From assembly GCF_048128805.1 (NCBI RefSeq), contig NC_136015.1:25815903-25879902 (forward strand): a DNA stretch of 64,000 nucleotides, given 5' to 3'. How positions within the stretch are numbered: the first letter of the stretch is position 1; each line of letters opens with the position of its first letter. A model generated the notes under the pieces. That model worked only from the letters and a program-made list of their open reading frames with translations, did not search any database and was not told where the DNA came from. This DNA comes from Centroberyx gerrardi (taxonomy: Eukaryota; Chordata; Actinopteri; Beryciformes; Berycidae). Position numbers and translations under genes: made by a program. Below, one piece after another: positions 22,115-34,659 of the stretch.

Positions 22115-23190
22115 GATAAAACACGTTCATACAGGGGAAAATAAACTGTAAATCCTATTGATTACAGGTGAACAAAATGGAGTGGAGAGGAGGCTGCTAG
22201 TTCTGAGGATCTTTCTCAGAAGACTCAGCAGTGGGAGAGATTGGATGAAACTGATCTTCAATGTTTCACTTCCCTCTCTGAGCTCAGGAACCATGAAAAC
22301 AGACAGGCATCACTACTGAACCATGGCAACAGACAGGTTTCACTACTGAAGATAAAAACCTCACACTCCTGCTCCAATGCATACATTTTAATTATTAAAC
22401 TGAAGTTATCAGTGTTTGATAATTACAAATTATGCACTGGAGCAAGAGTGTGAGTCTTTGTACTTTTTATCTTCCAGACTTCTTTGCTGAAACCAGTAAG
22501 TTGTAAGATATGTTGTGCGTTTGCTCTACTCATTTACGCAGGTTTCACTAATGAACCAGGGCAGCAAACAGGCTTCATGACTGAAAAAGGCAGTTACAGA
22601 AATAGTTTTGTCAACTCACCTAATTAATCCTTGTACTACAGTATGTGATTAAAATTATACATTGATATTATATGATATTCATTGATGCTAATGAAGACGT
22701 GGCATGCCATTAAAATCTAATTATTTTATCAATCTAATGATTAGACTGATAAAATGTTTGAATAAAACATATAATGAACTTACTAAATGCTTTGCAGAAC
22801 ATAGGACATTTTTTTTTGGCAACAATTAGGCTCTACATTTAAAAATTTCAAGAACATTTTCATTCAGACTTAAATTCAGATTTCAGACTTCAGTCTTAAA
22901 GAGGAAGTATTTGTCAATAGACAGAAAGATAAAATCAAAATATTGCCTACATTAACAACATTTGTTTTTCAGGAAAAACTTAAAAGACATGAATCTACAA
23001 ACAGTCAAAAATTATTTTCAGTGCAAGCAAACCGTTTTTCATTGGTGTAGTTTAAGTTTATATTAGGAGACATGAAGACTGAAATAATATTAAATTCCAA
23101 ATCACAGCAAAATCTTCAAGTAAGGGCTACATTTATTGAATGAAAATAGAATGAATATTGAATATGAACTCATGGAGAAATTAAAGATAC
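22112..23190. other. Divergent J3-C3 intron
   Basis: About 1.1 kb that I cannot align by eye to the roughly 850-base introns of the other units. It contains short internal repeats around 22280-22370 (caggcatcactactgaacca-like). No exon seen. Confidence 0.55.
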
Positions 23191-23194
23191 TTAC

Positions 23195-23232
23195 AGTCAA
23201 CATCCAGTCTGGTTCCTCCACCAAAAGTCAAC
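23195..23232 (-). CDS. J segment J3
   Basis: Reads [12 protein letters not shown], ending in Asp-T instead of Gly-A at the donor. RSS heptamer 23233-23239, 23-bp spacer, nonamer 23263-23271. It is the only J in this unit, and its natural partner C3 is frameshifted. Confidence 0.92.
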
Positions 23233-23656
23233 CACAGTGATACAAACTCATTGAGCCGCCGTACAAAAACCTCTCACTCTAGAGAGACACGGCTCTCTCA
23301 CTTTGACAACAACAAACTCACCAGAATCACTCTCAGTTTGTAAAATCTTGCTAGTTGACATAATAACTAGAAAACCGATCAAACTATGCCACAAATTTCC
23401 AACATTTGTCACTTTTGGTTTATATATTTTTAAATTTATTATTTTATTTGGTAGTGATATTTATTTATCTAACAGTAAACCACAACAAGACAGAATAAAT
23501 TGTTAAAAGGGCCTTTTTTAATATATCCACCCGAGATTATCTTAGATCACTTCTTAGTCAAGAGTTTGTTAAATTGATTGATCCATTTAGAAACAGCATC
23601 ATCAGAGTAATCCAAGTCCCTGTTGGAGTCAGTCAGAGCATTTCCATAGAGAGCCA

Positions 23657-23704
23657 CTTTGCATCAGCAGCACCATGCTCCAGTGCTCTGGGAGAGTTTA
23701 TAGT
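23657..23704 (+). promoter_or_regulatory. V5 promoter
   Basis: Octamer-like CTTTGCAT 23657-23664 and TATA-like GTTTATAGT 23696-23704. Conserved upstream block from about 23560. Confidence 0.75.
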
Positions 23705-23781
23705 CCTGAGAGTTGAACACTGGATGACTGACAGCTGTCCTTCATGACAACAGAAGCCACAGAAATCCTCCTCATCAAAAC

Positions 23782-24264
23782 ATGACTTTGATCTCCATCC
23801 TCATCTGGACTCTCCTCTGCTGCTGCTTCACAGGTAAAGTCCAGAGAATCAAACTCCTCTCCTCTATGAACATCCGTCCCTCTGAAATGAAGCAGAGAAA
23901 ACGATGACGGTGGTTTATGTTTTTGTCTCTGTATCCTCAGAGTCCAGAGGCCAGGTCACAGTGACTCAGCCTGGAGCAGTGAGCTCTGCTCCGGGAGGCT
24001 CCGTCACCATCAGCTGTCGAACCAGTCCCAAGGTTCACGTTTGGAGCATCTACCACTATTTAGCCTGGTACCAACAGAGAAATGGAGAAACTCCTAAACT
24101 TCTCATTTATGCTGCTAATACTCGAGCATCAGGGATTCCAGGTCGTTTTACAGGCAGTGGATCAGGGACTGACTTCACTCTGACCATCAGTGGAGTCCAG
24201 GCTGAAGATGCAGCAGTTTACTACTGTCAGAGTTACCACTATATCAACAGTCAATCTCTGTTCA
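23782..24264 (+). CDS. Ig kappa-like V segment V5 (family 1)
   Basis: Leader 23782-23833 ([17 protein letters not shown]), V exon 23941-24264. CDR1 [19 protein letters not shown]2 AANTRAS, CDR3 [13 protein letters not shown]. Canonical cysteines and WYQQ. RSS: heptamer 24265-24271, 12-bp spacer, nonamer 24284-24292. It looks functional. A CA tract follows at 24361-24410, then inserted elements replace the usual flank. Confidence 0.95.
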
Positions 24265-24359
24265 CACAGTGATAAAGCGTCGTACAAAAACCTCCCTCAG
24301 TCAGACTGAACTGACTGCTGCAGCTGGAAGCTACTGCAGGAACTGATACAGTTCACTGA

Positions 24360-24411
<52 letters not shown>

Positions 24412-24492
24412 CATCCCAACAGGGAATAACTCACCCTGTTTCTGTGGAAATTATTTTCTGATATGAAATGCTATTGTCTTTTTACTGTTATG

Positions 24493-24745
24493 CAGAGGTG
24501 GAAAGTAACTAAGTATATTTACTCAAGTACTGTACTTAAGTACAATTTTGAGGTTCTGGCACTTTACTTGAGTATTTCCATTTTGTGAGACTTTCTACTT
24601 TTTCCTCCACTACATTTATCTGACGGCTGTAGTTACTAGTTATATATAGTTATATCTATTAACTAGTTATATAGTTATAGTTATATATAGTTATGTAACT
24701 TATACTTTGCAGCATAAGATGCAAAACATATGATAAGCTTATAAA
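24493..24745 (+). mobile_element. hAT-like non-autonomous element, truncated
   Basis: Begins CAGAGGTGGAAAGTAACTAA, the common teleost hAT-type terminal sequence. It continues with the typical ACTCAAGTACTGTACTTAAG palindromic stretch and fades into TATA-rich sequence. No right end found. Confidence 0.6.
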
Positions 24746-25690
24746 ATATGTTGCATTGTTAGAGTTTAAACTCCCCAACAGTCCGTGGCGGCCGGCCCAT
24801 TGGAGCGCAGTGGGTGGCGCACCAGTTGATTGACAGGCAGAAAATATATATATTATATATATATGGGAAGAGTTTTCCTATAATAATGAAATCGGCAATG
24901 AGGAAATATGACTTAATTTCGCTATATGAAACTAAGAGTGAATTTATAATTTAGACTAATATGTAGTAATAGTTTGTATTATCATTTATGTTTTGTCAAT
25001 CAATGAGGTGAGGTGATCTGGATCCTTGGAGTAACAGTATGAAATATTTTCAGTAAGTAATTCAAATCTATAACTGCATAGAAAGACTTTTATTTAAATT
25101 CATTACAGAAGATCGAATTTGAGCATACAATGCAAAAATGAATGAAAATACACAAATATTAATCATAGAGCACACCTCATCAAGAATATACACAACACCA
25201 TTAAATTCAAAACAAACATGTCTTTTTCTCTCTCAGAAGACACACACACACACACACATAAACAGTCAAACAACTCCTCCAAGTAGAAGTTATGGACCCT
25301 GAAACATCTGATGATGAACATCTGACTGTTTATGAAAGAAACTCTGTACAAAATGGTCAAATCAAATGTATTTATAGAGCACATTTCTAATGGTGCAACC
25401 CAACATGATTTAAAGCTGCAATAAGTGACATTTTCTGACCACTAGAGGGCGACAAGAACAGCAACACATTTGTAAATAAACTCTCAGCAAAGCCACGTCT
25501 CCCTCCCTCCACTGCACTAGAGGCAAGACAATTATTATAATAAAGCACAAGAAAGGCAATATAAAATTATGCAACAAATACATTTGATTCTGATTCCGTT
25601 TTTTTTTTTTACCATCATATGAATACAGCATTATACCAGTCAAGCCCACCTTATTGGATGTGGATGTGTTTACTGGATGTGTGATGATGC
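24746..25690. other. Unassigned inserted sequence
   Basis: AT-rich. A part near 25405-25450 (ctgaccactagagggcgac) resembles a common fish interspersed repeat. No exon or RNA gene identified. Confidence 0.4.
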
Positions 25691-25699
25691 ATTACATAA

Positions 25700-27000
25700 T
25701 CCCTCCCATCCATAGAATCCCCGCAAAGCAGCCGGGCCAGACTCTGTCTCTCCATCCACCCTGAAGCACTGTGCGGATCAGCTGTCTCCGGTGTTCACAG
25801 ACATTTTCAACACCTCACTGGAGACATGCCACGTACCAGCCTGCTTCAAGACCTCCACCATCATCCCCGTCCCCAAAAAGCCAAGGACCACAGGACGTAA
25901 CGACTACAGACCCGTCGCCCTGACATCTGTGGTGATGAAGTCATTTGAGCGCCTTGTGCTGTCACACCTCAAAAACATCACTGACCCACTCCTGGACCCC
26001 CTGCAGTTCGCCTACAGAGCCAACAGGTCTGTAGACGATGCAGTAAACATGGCCCTCCACTTCATCCTCCAGCACCTGGACTCCTCAGGAACCTACGCCA
26101 GGATCCTGTTTGTGGACTTCAGCTCTGCCTTTAACACGATCATCCCGGCTCTGCTACAGGACAAGCTCTCCCAGCTGAGTGTGCCTGACTCCACCTGCAG
26201 CTGGATCACAGACTTCCTGTCGGACAGGAAGCAGCACGTGAAGCTGGGAAAACACGTCTCTGACTCCCGGACCATCAGCACCGGTTCCCCTCAAGGCTGC
26301 GTTCTTTCCCCTCTACTCTTCTCCCTGTACACCAACAGCTGCACCTCCAGTCATCAGTCTGTCAAGCTCTTGAAGTTCGCGGATGACACCACCCTCATTG
26401 GGCTCATCTCTGGTGGGACCCTGAGGCGAGCAGGAACGATTGTGGACGACCCCTCCCACCCTGGACACAAACTCTTTGAAAAACTCCCCTCTGGCAGGAG
26501 GCTGCGGTCCATCAGGACCAAAACCTCACGCCACAAGAACAGTTTCTTCCCGTCTGCAGCCGGCCTCATCAACAAGGCCCGGGACCCCCACTGACACGGA
26601 CCCTTGCCCCCTCCCCCCATAGGCACTACACGCTACAGTAACCACAGTCTCCACATCTGACTCAATGCGTTCATTTACGCATTCTGTACAGTAAACATTC
26701 CTCTGGTCAATATTTTGCACATCCCTACACTAACTGTACAGCTTTTCCATTTCACTTCAATAGCAGATACATTGCACATTTTTTTATTATATTTTTTCAT
26801 ATTCTGTATTGTAAATATCTCTTTTTGTTTTTTATATTTATATTCTTGACTTTGACTTACAGTACTTGTTGTGTTTTTTTACTTCTACTTTCTATTTTTC
26901 TCCATGTTTATTGTATGCACCTACATACCAAGGCAAATTCCTTGTATTGTGAACTTTACTTGGCAATAAACCTGATTCTGATTCTGATTCTGATTCTGAT
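25700..27000 (+). mobile_element. Rex1-like LINE, 5' truncated and internally deleted
   Basis: The reverse transcriptase frame 25791-26594 has [52 protein letters not shown] and [12 protein letters not shown]. It then jumps to the C-terminal [16 protein letters not shown], so the thumb region is deleted. The 3' UTR ends in a GATTCT repeat (26967-27000). It occurs once in the window, so it is later than the unit duplications. Confidence 0.75.
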
Positions 27001-27184
27001 CATTACATAACTGTCTCAAACTATCACCAGTAATTGTAAACTCCTAGTCACTTTACCCTGAGACAAGCTCAGTCTCTGTGGATTTAATGGAACCACTGTT
27101 ACCATTAAGATAGCAACATAAAACATCTGTTATTTTTATATTAATATCCATGCATGGAGACACAACTGATTTTGTGGAAAAGTC

Positions 27185-27264
27185 TTTATTGTCTTAACAT
27201 ATTAAGAATAGCGGCGTTACTGTTGTTGCTGTCCAGGCACATGAGGGTGACCTTCATCAGCTTA
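27185..27264 (-). pseudogene. Relic constant exon C4
   Basis: AATAAA (27190-27185) and about 35 bases of C exon (27231-27264, around the LMCL codons) remain, flanked by normal 3' UTR-side and intron sequence. Most of the domain is gone. No J segment is found between here and V6. Confidence 0.75.
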
Positions 27265-27402
27265 GAGGACAGGAAGGCTGCAGCTGTCAATCAATCACCA
27301 GGCGGTTTGACACCTTTACTGTGTGAGAGTCGATTTTCCCCTTTAAGGAGTTTCTGTCAGATGGTTTTTATGCTCCACCAGTCACTCACTCACACATTGT
27401 TT

Positions 27403-27578
27403 TAGCCTGATATTCAGACTGAACGGCCATTTCGTTCCCACTTCATTATTGAGTCTGACATTTCCTCCTTGTTAGCCGTTTTCTGTGTGGGGGGGTTTGA
27501 TTTTCCCCGAACCGATCACTAGTGACTGACAATCTGAAGAGTGGGCGGGTCGCGATTCAGGAGTCGGGAACCAGGCTA
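27403..27578. mobile_element. 176-bp MITE with TAGCCTG/CAGGCTA ends
   Basis: Short inverted ends TAGCCTG...CAGGCTA, flanked by a perfect 9-base duplication ACATTGTTT (27394-27402 and 27579-27587). It interrupts intron sequence that is continuous in sister units (cacattgtttcacttcc). Confidence 0.8.
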
Positions 27579-27975
27579 ACATTGTTTCACTTCCCTTTAA
27601 GAAGCCTCTCATGCATATCAGCACAGACAGAGTCCTCATATGATCACGAATATATTAAACTACGTTGGAAATAAATAAAACAAATTCAAATTACTTTTGT
27701 TCACTCACTGTGAAAAAATCCCCAAACTGATCGAAATCAGTCTCAGTTTGTAAAACATTACCTAGCTGAGTAATAACTAGCTAAACTTTCAATTTATGGC
27801 CCAAATTTACAAGATGAATAACTTTTTGTTTGAGTTTGTGTTTGTTTATAAAAATGTAGCTTACATAAATGCTTAGTCAAGAGTTTGTTAAATTGATTGA
27901 TCCATTTAGAAACAGCATCATCAGAGTAATCCAAGTCCCTGTTGGAGTCAGTCAGAGCATTTCCATAGAGAGCCA

Positions 27976-28023
27976 CTTTGCATCAGCAGCACCATGCTCC
28001 AGTGCTCTGGGAGAGTTTATAGT
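27976..28023 (+). promoter_or_regulatory. V6 promoter
   Basis: Octamer-like CTTTGCAT 27976-27983 and TATA-like GTTTATAGT 28015-28023. Confidence 0.75.
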
Positions 28024-28100
28024 CCTGAGAGTTGAACACTGGATGACTGACAGCTGTCCTTCATGACAACAGAAGCCACAGAAATCCTCCTCATCAAAAC

Positions 28101-28583
28101 ATGACTTTGATCTCCATCCTCATCTGGACTCTCCTCTGCTGCTGCTTCACAGGTAAAGTCCAGAGAATCAAACTCCTCTCCTCTATGAACATCCGTCCCT
28201 CTGAAATGAAGCGGAGAAAACGATGACGGTGGTTTATGTTTTTGTCTCTGTATCCTCAGAGTCCAGAGGCCAGGTCACAGTGACTCAGCCTGGAGCAGTG
28301 AGGTCTGCTCCGGGAGGCTCCGTCACCATCAGCTGTCGAACCAGTCCTGAGGTTTATCTATCGGGTAGCGACCACTGTTTAGCCTGGTACCAACAGAGAG
28401 ATGGAGAAACTCCTAAACTCCTCATTTACTATGCCACTCAGAGAGCATCAGGGATTCCAGGTCGTTTTACAGGCAGTGGATCAGGGACTGACTTCACTCT
28501 GACCATCAGTGGAGTCCAGGCTGAAGATGCAGCAGTTTACTACTGTCAGAGTTTCCACTCTATCAACAGTCAGTATCTGTTCA
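28101..28583 (+). CDS. Ig kappa-like V segment V6 (family 1)
   Basis: Leader 28101-28152, V exon 28260-28583. CDR1 [16 protein letters not shown] carries a non-canonical Cys. CDR2 YATQRAS, CDR3 [16 protein letters not shown]: heptamer 28584-28590, 12-bp spacer, nonamer 28603-28611. It looks functional, but its own unit has lost J and C, so it must join a more distant J. CDR1 and CDR2 are close to V16. Confidence 0.95.
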
Positions 28584-28677
28584 CACAGTGATAAAGCGTC
28601 GTACAAAAACCTCCCTCAGTCAGACTGAACTGACTGCTGCAGCTGGAAGCTACTGCATGGACTGATACAGTTCACTG

Positions 28678-28678
<1 letters not shown>

Positions 28679-28724
<46 letters not shown>

Positions 28725-29300
28725 TCTCTACCAGTTTTCCTTCTGAAGTTAAAACAGCCCACCTCCCACCTCAACAACCTGAAAGTTCCCCCAAATGAAG
28801 AGGACAGTTCCAGTGAAGAAGCCCAATCAGACCCATTAAAAGCACAACAACATCTAGCAAAGTAAGCTGTCCTGATGCCGACCCCCAAACCACTGCTGAA
28901 TGATCCAAACAGCTTATCCACGCTGGTCCTGGAATATCTGGACTGTCAGGATCCAAACAGATCAGGAGGATCATTCAGTCAACTGGATCAGGAAGCCTTA
29001 TTTAGATAGAGGAAAGTCAAGAGAGTCTTTTTCTTGAAGGAAGGGAATAGTTGGGTGAACACATGTATCTATTGTACAGACACTGAGTCCGGCCAGAAGA
29101 GGGGAATGTGGTGTCAGACTGTAGAAGGAAACCTTGGCATCAGAAAATAAAGACAAGCCACTGGAAATACAGACAAGCACCAAGAACAAGGAAACTCCTG
29201 AGGAAATGAGGGAAACTAAATATACTGAAAACAGGTTGGGGAATTCTACTGACATGGACTGATAATAAATAATATTAAACTTCATTGAATATCACTTTTA
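28679..29300. repeat. CA tract and V 3' flank block (V6 unit)
   Basis: CA run 28679-28722, then the shared V flank, including the coding-like stretches. Nearly identical to 16.9-17.5 kb. Confidence 0.65.
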
Positions 29301-29429
29301 AAGACAGAGTTATATAGAAAAACAACGACTCAAAACCATTTAGATGAACAATAATAATTCCACAATTTAATTAAAAACGTAATTAAAGGCTAAAACAAGA
29401 GGAATAGATGGAAACAAATGACATTAAAA

Positions 29430-30260
29430 GCCTGTAGTTAGTTTTTCTATCCTGATGGGAGTGTGGGAGTGGTCTCTTCTAGGACAACAACGCCCTGACT
29501 ATTTATTAAAACCTTTTATTAAGTTGATACATAACCCATTCAAACCCCATAGAATACATAACCTGGGTCAAAAAATAGGCATTTGAGCTGTGATGTGGAT
29601 CATACAGGAAGGTTTCGATGTTTGAAATGGACTTTTCAGCAGATGTCATGCCAATTAAATCATAAAAATCGTAAAAAGGCAGCAGATATCCTTATACCTG
29701 TTGAGCCTCACTGTGGTCTGGTACACTGGATTTTGCAGTGGATCTAAAATCATCTCCTACATAGACAAATCCCAGCTCTGTTCTCCACCAGCAAGGAGTG
29801 TCAAAACCTCTAAATTGGTGCATTTGAGCATCTCTTCAATGATGAAACATCTCCCAGACATCTTTGTGGGACACAGCAGCTGGTCCTGGTGCAGGTCTGG
29901 GAAGCTCCTCAGGATGATATGGGTTCTCGCTCTGCCTTCAGAGGGACGAAGCTCACTCTGATAAAACCCCTGTAGACTTGATCTATCAGACTGATTCTGA
30001 CTTTCCTCTTCAGAAGTCTCATCAGAAGAGTCTTCTGTCTGTTTATCTAGGAGAGTTTGACTCTCAGGTGGATCCACAACCAGCTTGTCCCTGTCTCTCA
30101 TAGTCCAAGTCAGCAGCATCAGAAATGTCAGAATCTGAATCAGGACCAGCAATAGCCTCCTCATCCAGCATCTGTTGATCTGGTATCTGGTCCTCAGTCA
30201 GCATCTATGACACTTTCTGCTGTATATCTGGAACTATTGTGACCAGAAGGATGAAGCAAA
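29430..30260 (-). pseudogene. Unidentified coding-like block, copy 2
   Basis: Second copy of the block at 17.6-18.5 kb. Open frame 30164-29757 again holds DKQTEDSSDETSEEESQNQ, RTHIILRSFPDLHQDQLLC and LEVLTLLAGGE. The acidic N-terminal frame and the frame change are shared with copy 1, so the decay predates the duplication. Confidence 0.4.
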
Positions 30261-30960
30261 ACAAAAGAAAAGGTATTTATTTTAAATGCACATAAAGCAG
30301 TTGATGCATTAGTTGATATGTGACTGTAACTGAGCAATATTCAATCTCTAAATAAATAACAAGGTTTAAGTGCACCTGTCAACATTAGTAAATCTCTAAA
30401 CTAGCTAATTATTACATTCTAATATACTAGTTATGTCAACAGTACATCCACAACAGCTATCTTGGTAGTAGCTTTGGACAGATTTGTTTCTCACTATAGT
30501 AAGGGATATGTAAATATTATGTAACATAATCTATTACAAGACATCAGAAAAGTAGAATATAACTTACATATATTAGATGCATGAGTATTGTTGCAGAGTT
30601 GTGAAATTATGTTACATGTAAAAAAAAATATGTTCCTGACTATAAAAAATTGCAAAACATCAAAGGTCTCTAACAAATTCCATAGAGAATATATGCAGGT
30701 CATTTGGGATAAAAATGCAAAAAGTATCATTGCTCAAAAAGTAATAAAGATGAAAAGAAAAAAAAACATTCAGAACATCAAGAACGAGACATTTAATGAT
30801 AAAATACATTGATTTAAAAGATACAGCAAAGAAACACCCAGCTAAGTCACCTTGACCCATGCAATGCATCAAATTCAATATATAGCTAAATCATTTATGA
30901 CCCATGTTATGGAAACTTGGGCTAGTAATGCAAAAACTCTCATGAACATGAGGATCATTT
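30261..30960. other. AT-rich intergenic stretch, copy of 18.5-19.2 kb
   Basis: No exon or RNA gene seen. Confidence 0.5.
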
Positions 30961-31033
30961 AAATAGTCAATGCTCCCAGCACTGAGGGGGAAACACCATG
31001 ATATGCTCAGGACAGCTACAGTTCACTGACTCT

Positions 31034-31069
<36 letters not shown>

Positions 31070-31075
<6 letters not shown>

Positions 31076-31114
31076 ATATCAGTCCTGCCTCTCTGCTCTC
31101 CACCCGTTAAGAGG
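31070..31114 (+). promoter_or_regulatory. V7 promoter (family 3 type)
   Basis: GTTTGCAT 31070-31077 abutting a TG run (about 31037-31071). ATG at 31173. Confidence 0.65.
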
Positions 31115-31172
31115 CCAGTGTTGATCAGTGGCTGTCCAGGCCTTTCAGAGCCACTGACACGCCGGCAGCACA

Positions 31173-31740
31173 ATGATGATGTCACAGATTCTACTGCTGG
31201 GCACCCTGGGGCTCCTTGTTCAGGGTGAGACTCTCTTCTGAAAACTTTGCTTCAGGATGCAACCAGGTTTACCAGAATGATGTTCTGCTATGATGGAGAA
31301 ACACTGAAACAACCAGCATTTACCTTCTTCCATCTATTCTCCATGTTAAAGAAATGATACTCTTCTGTTTTGATATTGATCATCTTTCTCCAAGCTGTAT
31401 TTGTCTCAATAACCCTTCTCCTCTTTTTCATATTTTCTAGATTCAACAGGAGAAATCATTGTGACTCAGTCTCCTGAATCTCAGTCTGTTGAACCAGGAC
31501 AGACTGTCTCTATCAGATGTAAAACCAGTTCAAGTGTTAGTAACTACCTCAGCTGGTACCTTCAGAAACCTGGAGAAGCTCCTAAACTTCTGATTTATTA
31601 TGCTACAACCCGTCAGTCTGGGATTTCAGATCGTTTTAGTGGGAGTGGATCTGGGTCTGACTACACTCTGACCATCAGTGGAGTCCAGACTGAAGATACA
31701 GGAGTTTACTACTGTCAGCAGGGTTACAGCTTCCCGTTCA
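31173..31740 (+). CDS. Ig kappa-like V segment V7 (family 3)
   Basis: Leader 31173-31224 ([17 protein letters not shown]), V exon 31441-31740 starting [17 protein letters not shown]1 [14 protein letters not shown]2 YATTRQS, CDR3 QQGYSFPFT, which is very mammalian-kappa-like in form. RSS: heptamer 31741-31747, 12-bp spacer (atacaacgtcgt), nonamer 31760-31768. It looks functional. The nearest J segments are J5a/b to the right. Confidence 0.95.
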
Positions 31741-31839
31741 CACAGTGATACAACGTCGTACAAAAACCTCCCTCAGCTGGAGAGGAACTGATCTGACTCA
31801 ACAGCTGCAGAGAAACTAAAACATTAGAGGTCTCACCAC

Positions 31840-32025
31840 AAGGGCAGTTCATTATTTCTAAAGATCACTATTAAATAATGTATAAATCAATACTTTAGTT
31901 AACATGAACACCATTAGTAAATGATTACCAGACACATTAGTTAACTGTTAGTTAAGGGTTAGTTAATGCTTATTAAGCATTAACTAACCCTTAATTAATG
32001 TACCCTTATTGTAAAGTGTTACCGA
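31840..32025. mobile_element. Palindromic MITE-like insertion
   Basis: Contains a perfect 18-base inverted repeat (31952-31969 and 31977-31994) around a 7-base loop. It ends ttattgtaaagtgttacc, a terminal motif common in teleost MITEs. Not seen in sister flanks. Confidence 0.55.
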
Positions 32026-32600
32026 TTTAATTTTAACTGTCATGAATAAGGATATTTTCCCTGAGAGTTTGAGGCATAAACACTCATAGTGATTTTAATA
32101 ATATATATTAATAAGACCTTTCATATTTGAGCTACAAGATCCTGAACATATTTCAGTCAAATAAACTCAACAAATTCAACTCTAATCAAAGAAGTTTAAC
32201 TCTTTTAACTCTAAAACTTAAGATTTAATTCCTAATGTTATGAGATTAATATTGATTTTACCATACTTTATTCAACAAACTCTCTTACTCATACAAACTC
32301 AACAAGCCTAAAGTCATTAAACTCATTACAATTATGCAATAACAGAAATGACAATCTAACGCACTATTAAATTCAACCACATTGTTAATATACAGTATAT
32401 TGATAATATCAATATATTATATTTTTGTTCAATCATACTGTGTTTCAGTCAAACAATTCGCTGAAGCTCACAGTTGAACAGATTCCATATGAACCAGTGA
32501 GTTTCCAGTGAGTCTGAATATAATTCATTTGATGTTATTTAGTAAGTAGAGATGTATATTCTTTGCTGTTTGTATGTCCGTTAGTCCAGCTCTGTTCATG
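32026..32600. other. AT-rich flank
   Basis: Degenerate AT-rich sequence related to the flank after V4, V10 and V14. No exon seen. Confidence 0.45.
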
Positions 32601-32814
32601 TTTGACCTCCCCATGCTGACCTCTGACCTGTTGAAAGTCAACTTCCCAACCATTCAGCTGTTCCTTCTCCACCCTCTCAAACCAAGAAGAAGATTGGAAG
32701 ATTGGGAAGACTGGTTCAGTCCAAACACAAATACACACTAGACTTGTTGTGCTCTAATCAGCGTCAGAAAATCTAACAACATTGTCAATAATGTTTTCTT
32801 TACATTTTTAAGGA

Positions 32815-33100
32815 AGTCTTCTAGCTTTTACTTGGAAAGTGGGACACACAAGGGTGTCTGTTGTCATCCCTTTTATTTGCCTCAGTGCTTGAGCCCTTTG
32901 CAGAGACAGAACGCTCACATTTAAATGTTTCAAGGATCAAAACTAGATATCACACTAACGTTATATCCCTCTACGTTGATGATATCCGGCTTCTTATTTC
33001 TGATACTGAAATTTCTCTTACTACTTTTGTAGATTTATTAAAAAGATGCAACATGTTTTCTGGAACCCTAATCCTGTAAACCTAAAAACATTGGATTCTA
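32815..33100 (+). repeat. L1-type RT fossil in C5 3' flank
   Basis: SLYVDDIRLLISDTEISLTTFVDLLKR-like sequence in the frame 32861-33079. Shorter at its 3' side than the other copies. Confidence 0.7.
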
Positions 33101-33289
33101 TCTAGATGTAACTATACAGAGAAATTAAGACAGCATCATAAGATAATAATTTTATAATAATAGTTTCATAATAATACCCATGGAAAAAACTGATTTGGTC
33201 AAAAGGTCTTTATTGTCTCAATGTATCAAGAATATCGGCATTACTGCAAGCAAGACAACATTACTATTTAAACATGTAATGAGTCTGGT

Positions 33290-33293
<4 letters not shown>

Positions 33294-33365
<72 letters not shown>
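33294..33365. repeat. GA/CT microsatellite in C5 3' UTR
   Basis: About 70 bases of GA on +, between the stop codon and the poly(A) signal of C5. Confidence 0.9.
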
Positions 33366-33367
<2 letters not shown>

Positions 33368-33435
33368 ACAGTGCTGAGTGCAGACTGAGAGCAGTAGCAG
33401 AGTAAAACCAGTAGCAGAAGTCCCAGTGAGTCAGG

Positions 33436-33767
33436 TCAGGACTGGGAACACTGGTCTCTCCTCAGTGTCTCCGAGAGCGGAGACTGGGAGCCCTGGGTGG
33501 CCTCACAGGTCACAGAGCCCACCTTCCTCCACCGGTCCGCAGGGAGCCTCAGGGTGCTGCTCCAGCTGTAGCGGCCGTCCTTCTCCAGCACCCCGGGGCT
33601 CCTGCTCTCCTCCCAGCTGCTGCTGCTGCTGCTGCTGCCGTCCACCTTCCAGGCCAGCCTCCAGTCTGAGGGGAAGCCCTTGTTGGCCAGGCACATGAGC
33701 GTGGCCTTCCCCTGCTGCAGCTCCACGCTGGAGGGGGGCAGCACCGTCAGGGTGGGACGGACATCAC
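33436..33767 (-). CDS. Ig kappa-like constant exon C5
   Basis: About 110 aa. [14 protein letters not shown] start, seven Ser after [18 protein letters not shown] end. Acceptor ctcctag. AATAAA 33214-33209. Intact and expected to be expressed with J5a or J5b. Confidence 0.95.
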
Positions 33768-34621
33768 CTAGGAGACACCGATCAGCTTAGAGGACAGGAA
33801 GGCTGCGGCTGTCAATCAATCACCGGGCGGTTTGACACCTTTACTGTGTGAGAGTCCATTTTCCCCTTTAAGGACTTTCTGTCACATGCTTTTTATGCTC
33901 CACCAGTCACTCACTCACACATTGTTTCACTTCCCTTTAAGAAGCCTCTCATGCATATCAGCACAGAAAGAGTCCTCATATGACCACGAATATATCAAAC
34001 TACATAATAAAAGGAGCATAGATTTGGATACATTTTAAAATTTCTCATCTAAATAAGCAAACATTTCTAACTGTATTTTAAATTGAACTAGAAACTGGAA
34101 AAATTGCAAACAAATTGGATTACAAATACATTTTTAAATAGGATTTTTTTCTTGAGGTTTGTTGAAACATAACTCTGTGTTTCTGTAAAGTATAAACCAA
34201 AAAAAAACATGACCATAAAATTAGAAAATGTTGAAATAGCTTTTGAAACTGTACGTCTACTTGAAGCGACAAAATAAGACATTTGTCTACATTTTCAAAT
34301 ATTCACAAGTTGTCAACAATCATTTAAGTGAAAATTGAAGATTAAAAAGCAATTTTGGAAAGTAGTAATGTTTTTCATTCATCTTTTCTAAAGGTCAAGT
34401 TGTTGACTTTTCACAGTATGTCTACAATGTGTAAAAACAAAAGTGTAGTCAAGCAGCTGTAAGTTAGACTCCATGGTTAAGGAGAGAAACAGAGAAAAGA
34501 AAGCTAACTGTAAGTGATGTAAGTCAACACACTGGATATTTATATCTACTTCTAAAATTCAGACACAGGAATAAAAGCCTTAATAAATAATATGATGTTC
34601 AAAATTTGTGCAGAAACTTAC

Positions 34622-34659
34622 TTCCAACATCCAGTCTGGTTCCTCCACCAAAAGTCCAC
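34622..34659 (-). CDS. J segment J5a
   Basis: [15 protein letters not shown] heptamer 34660-34666, 23-bp spacer, nonamer 34690-34698. Confidence 0.95.
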
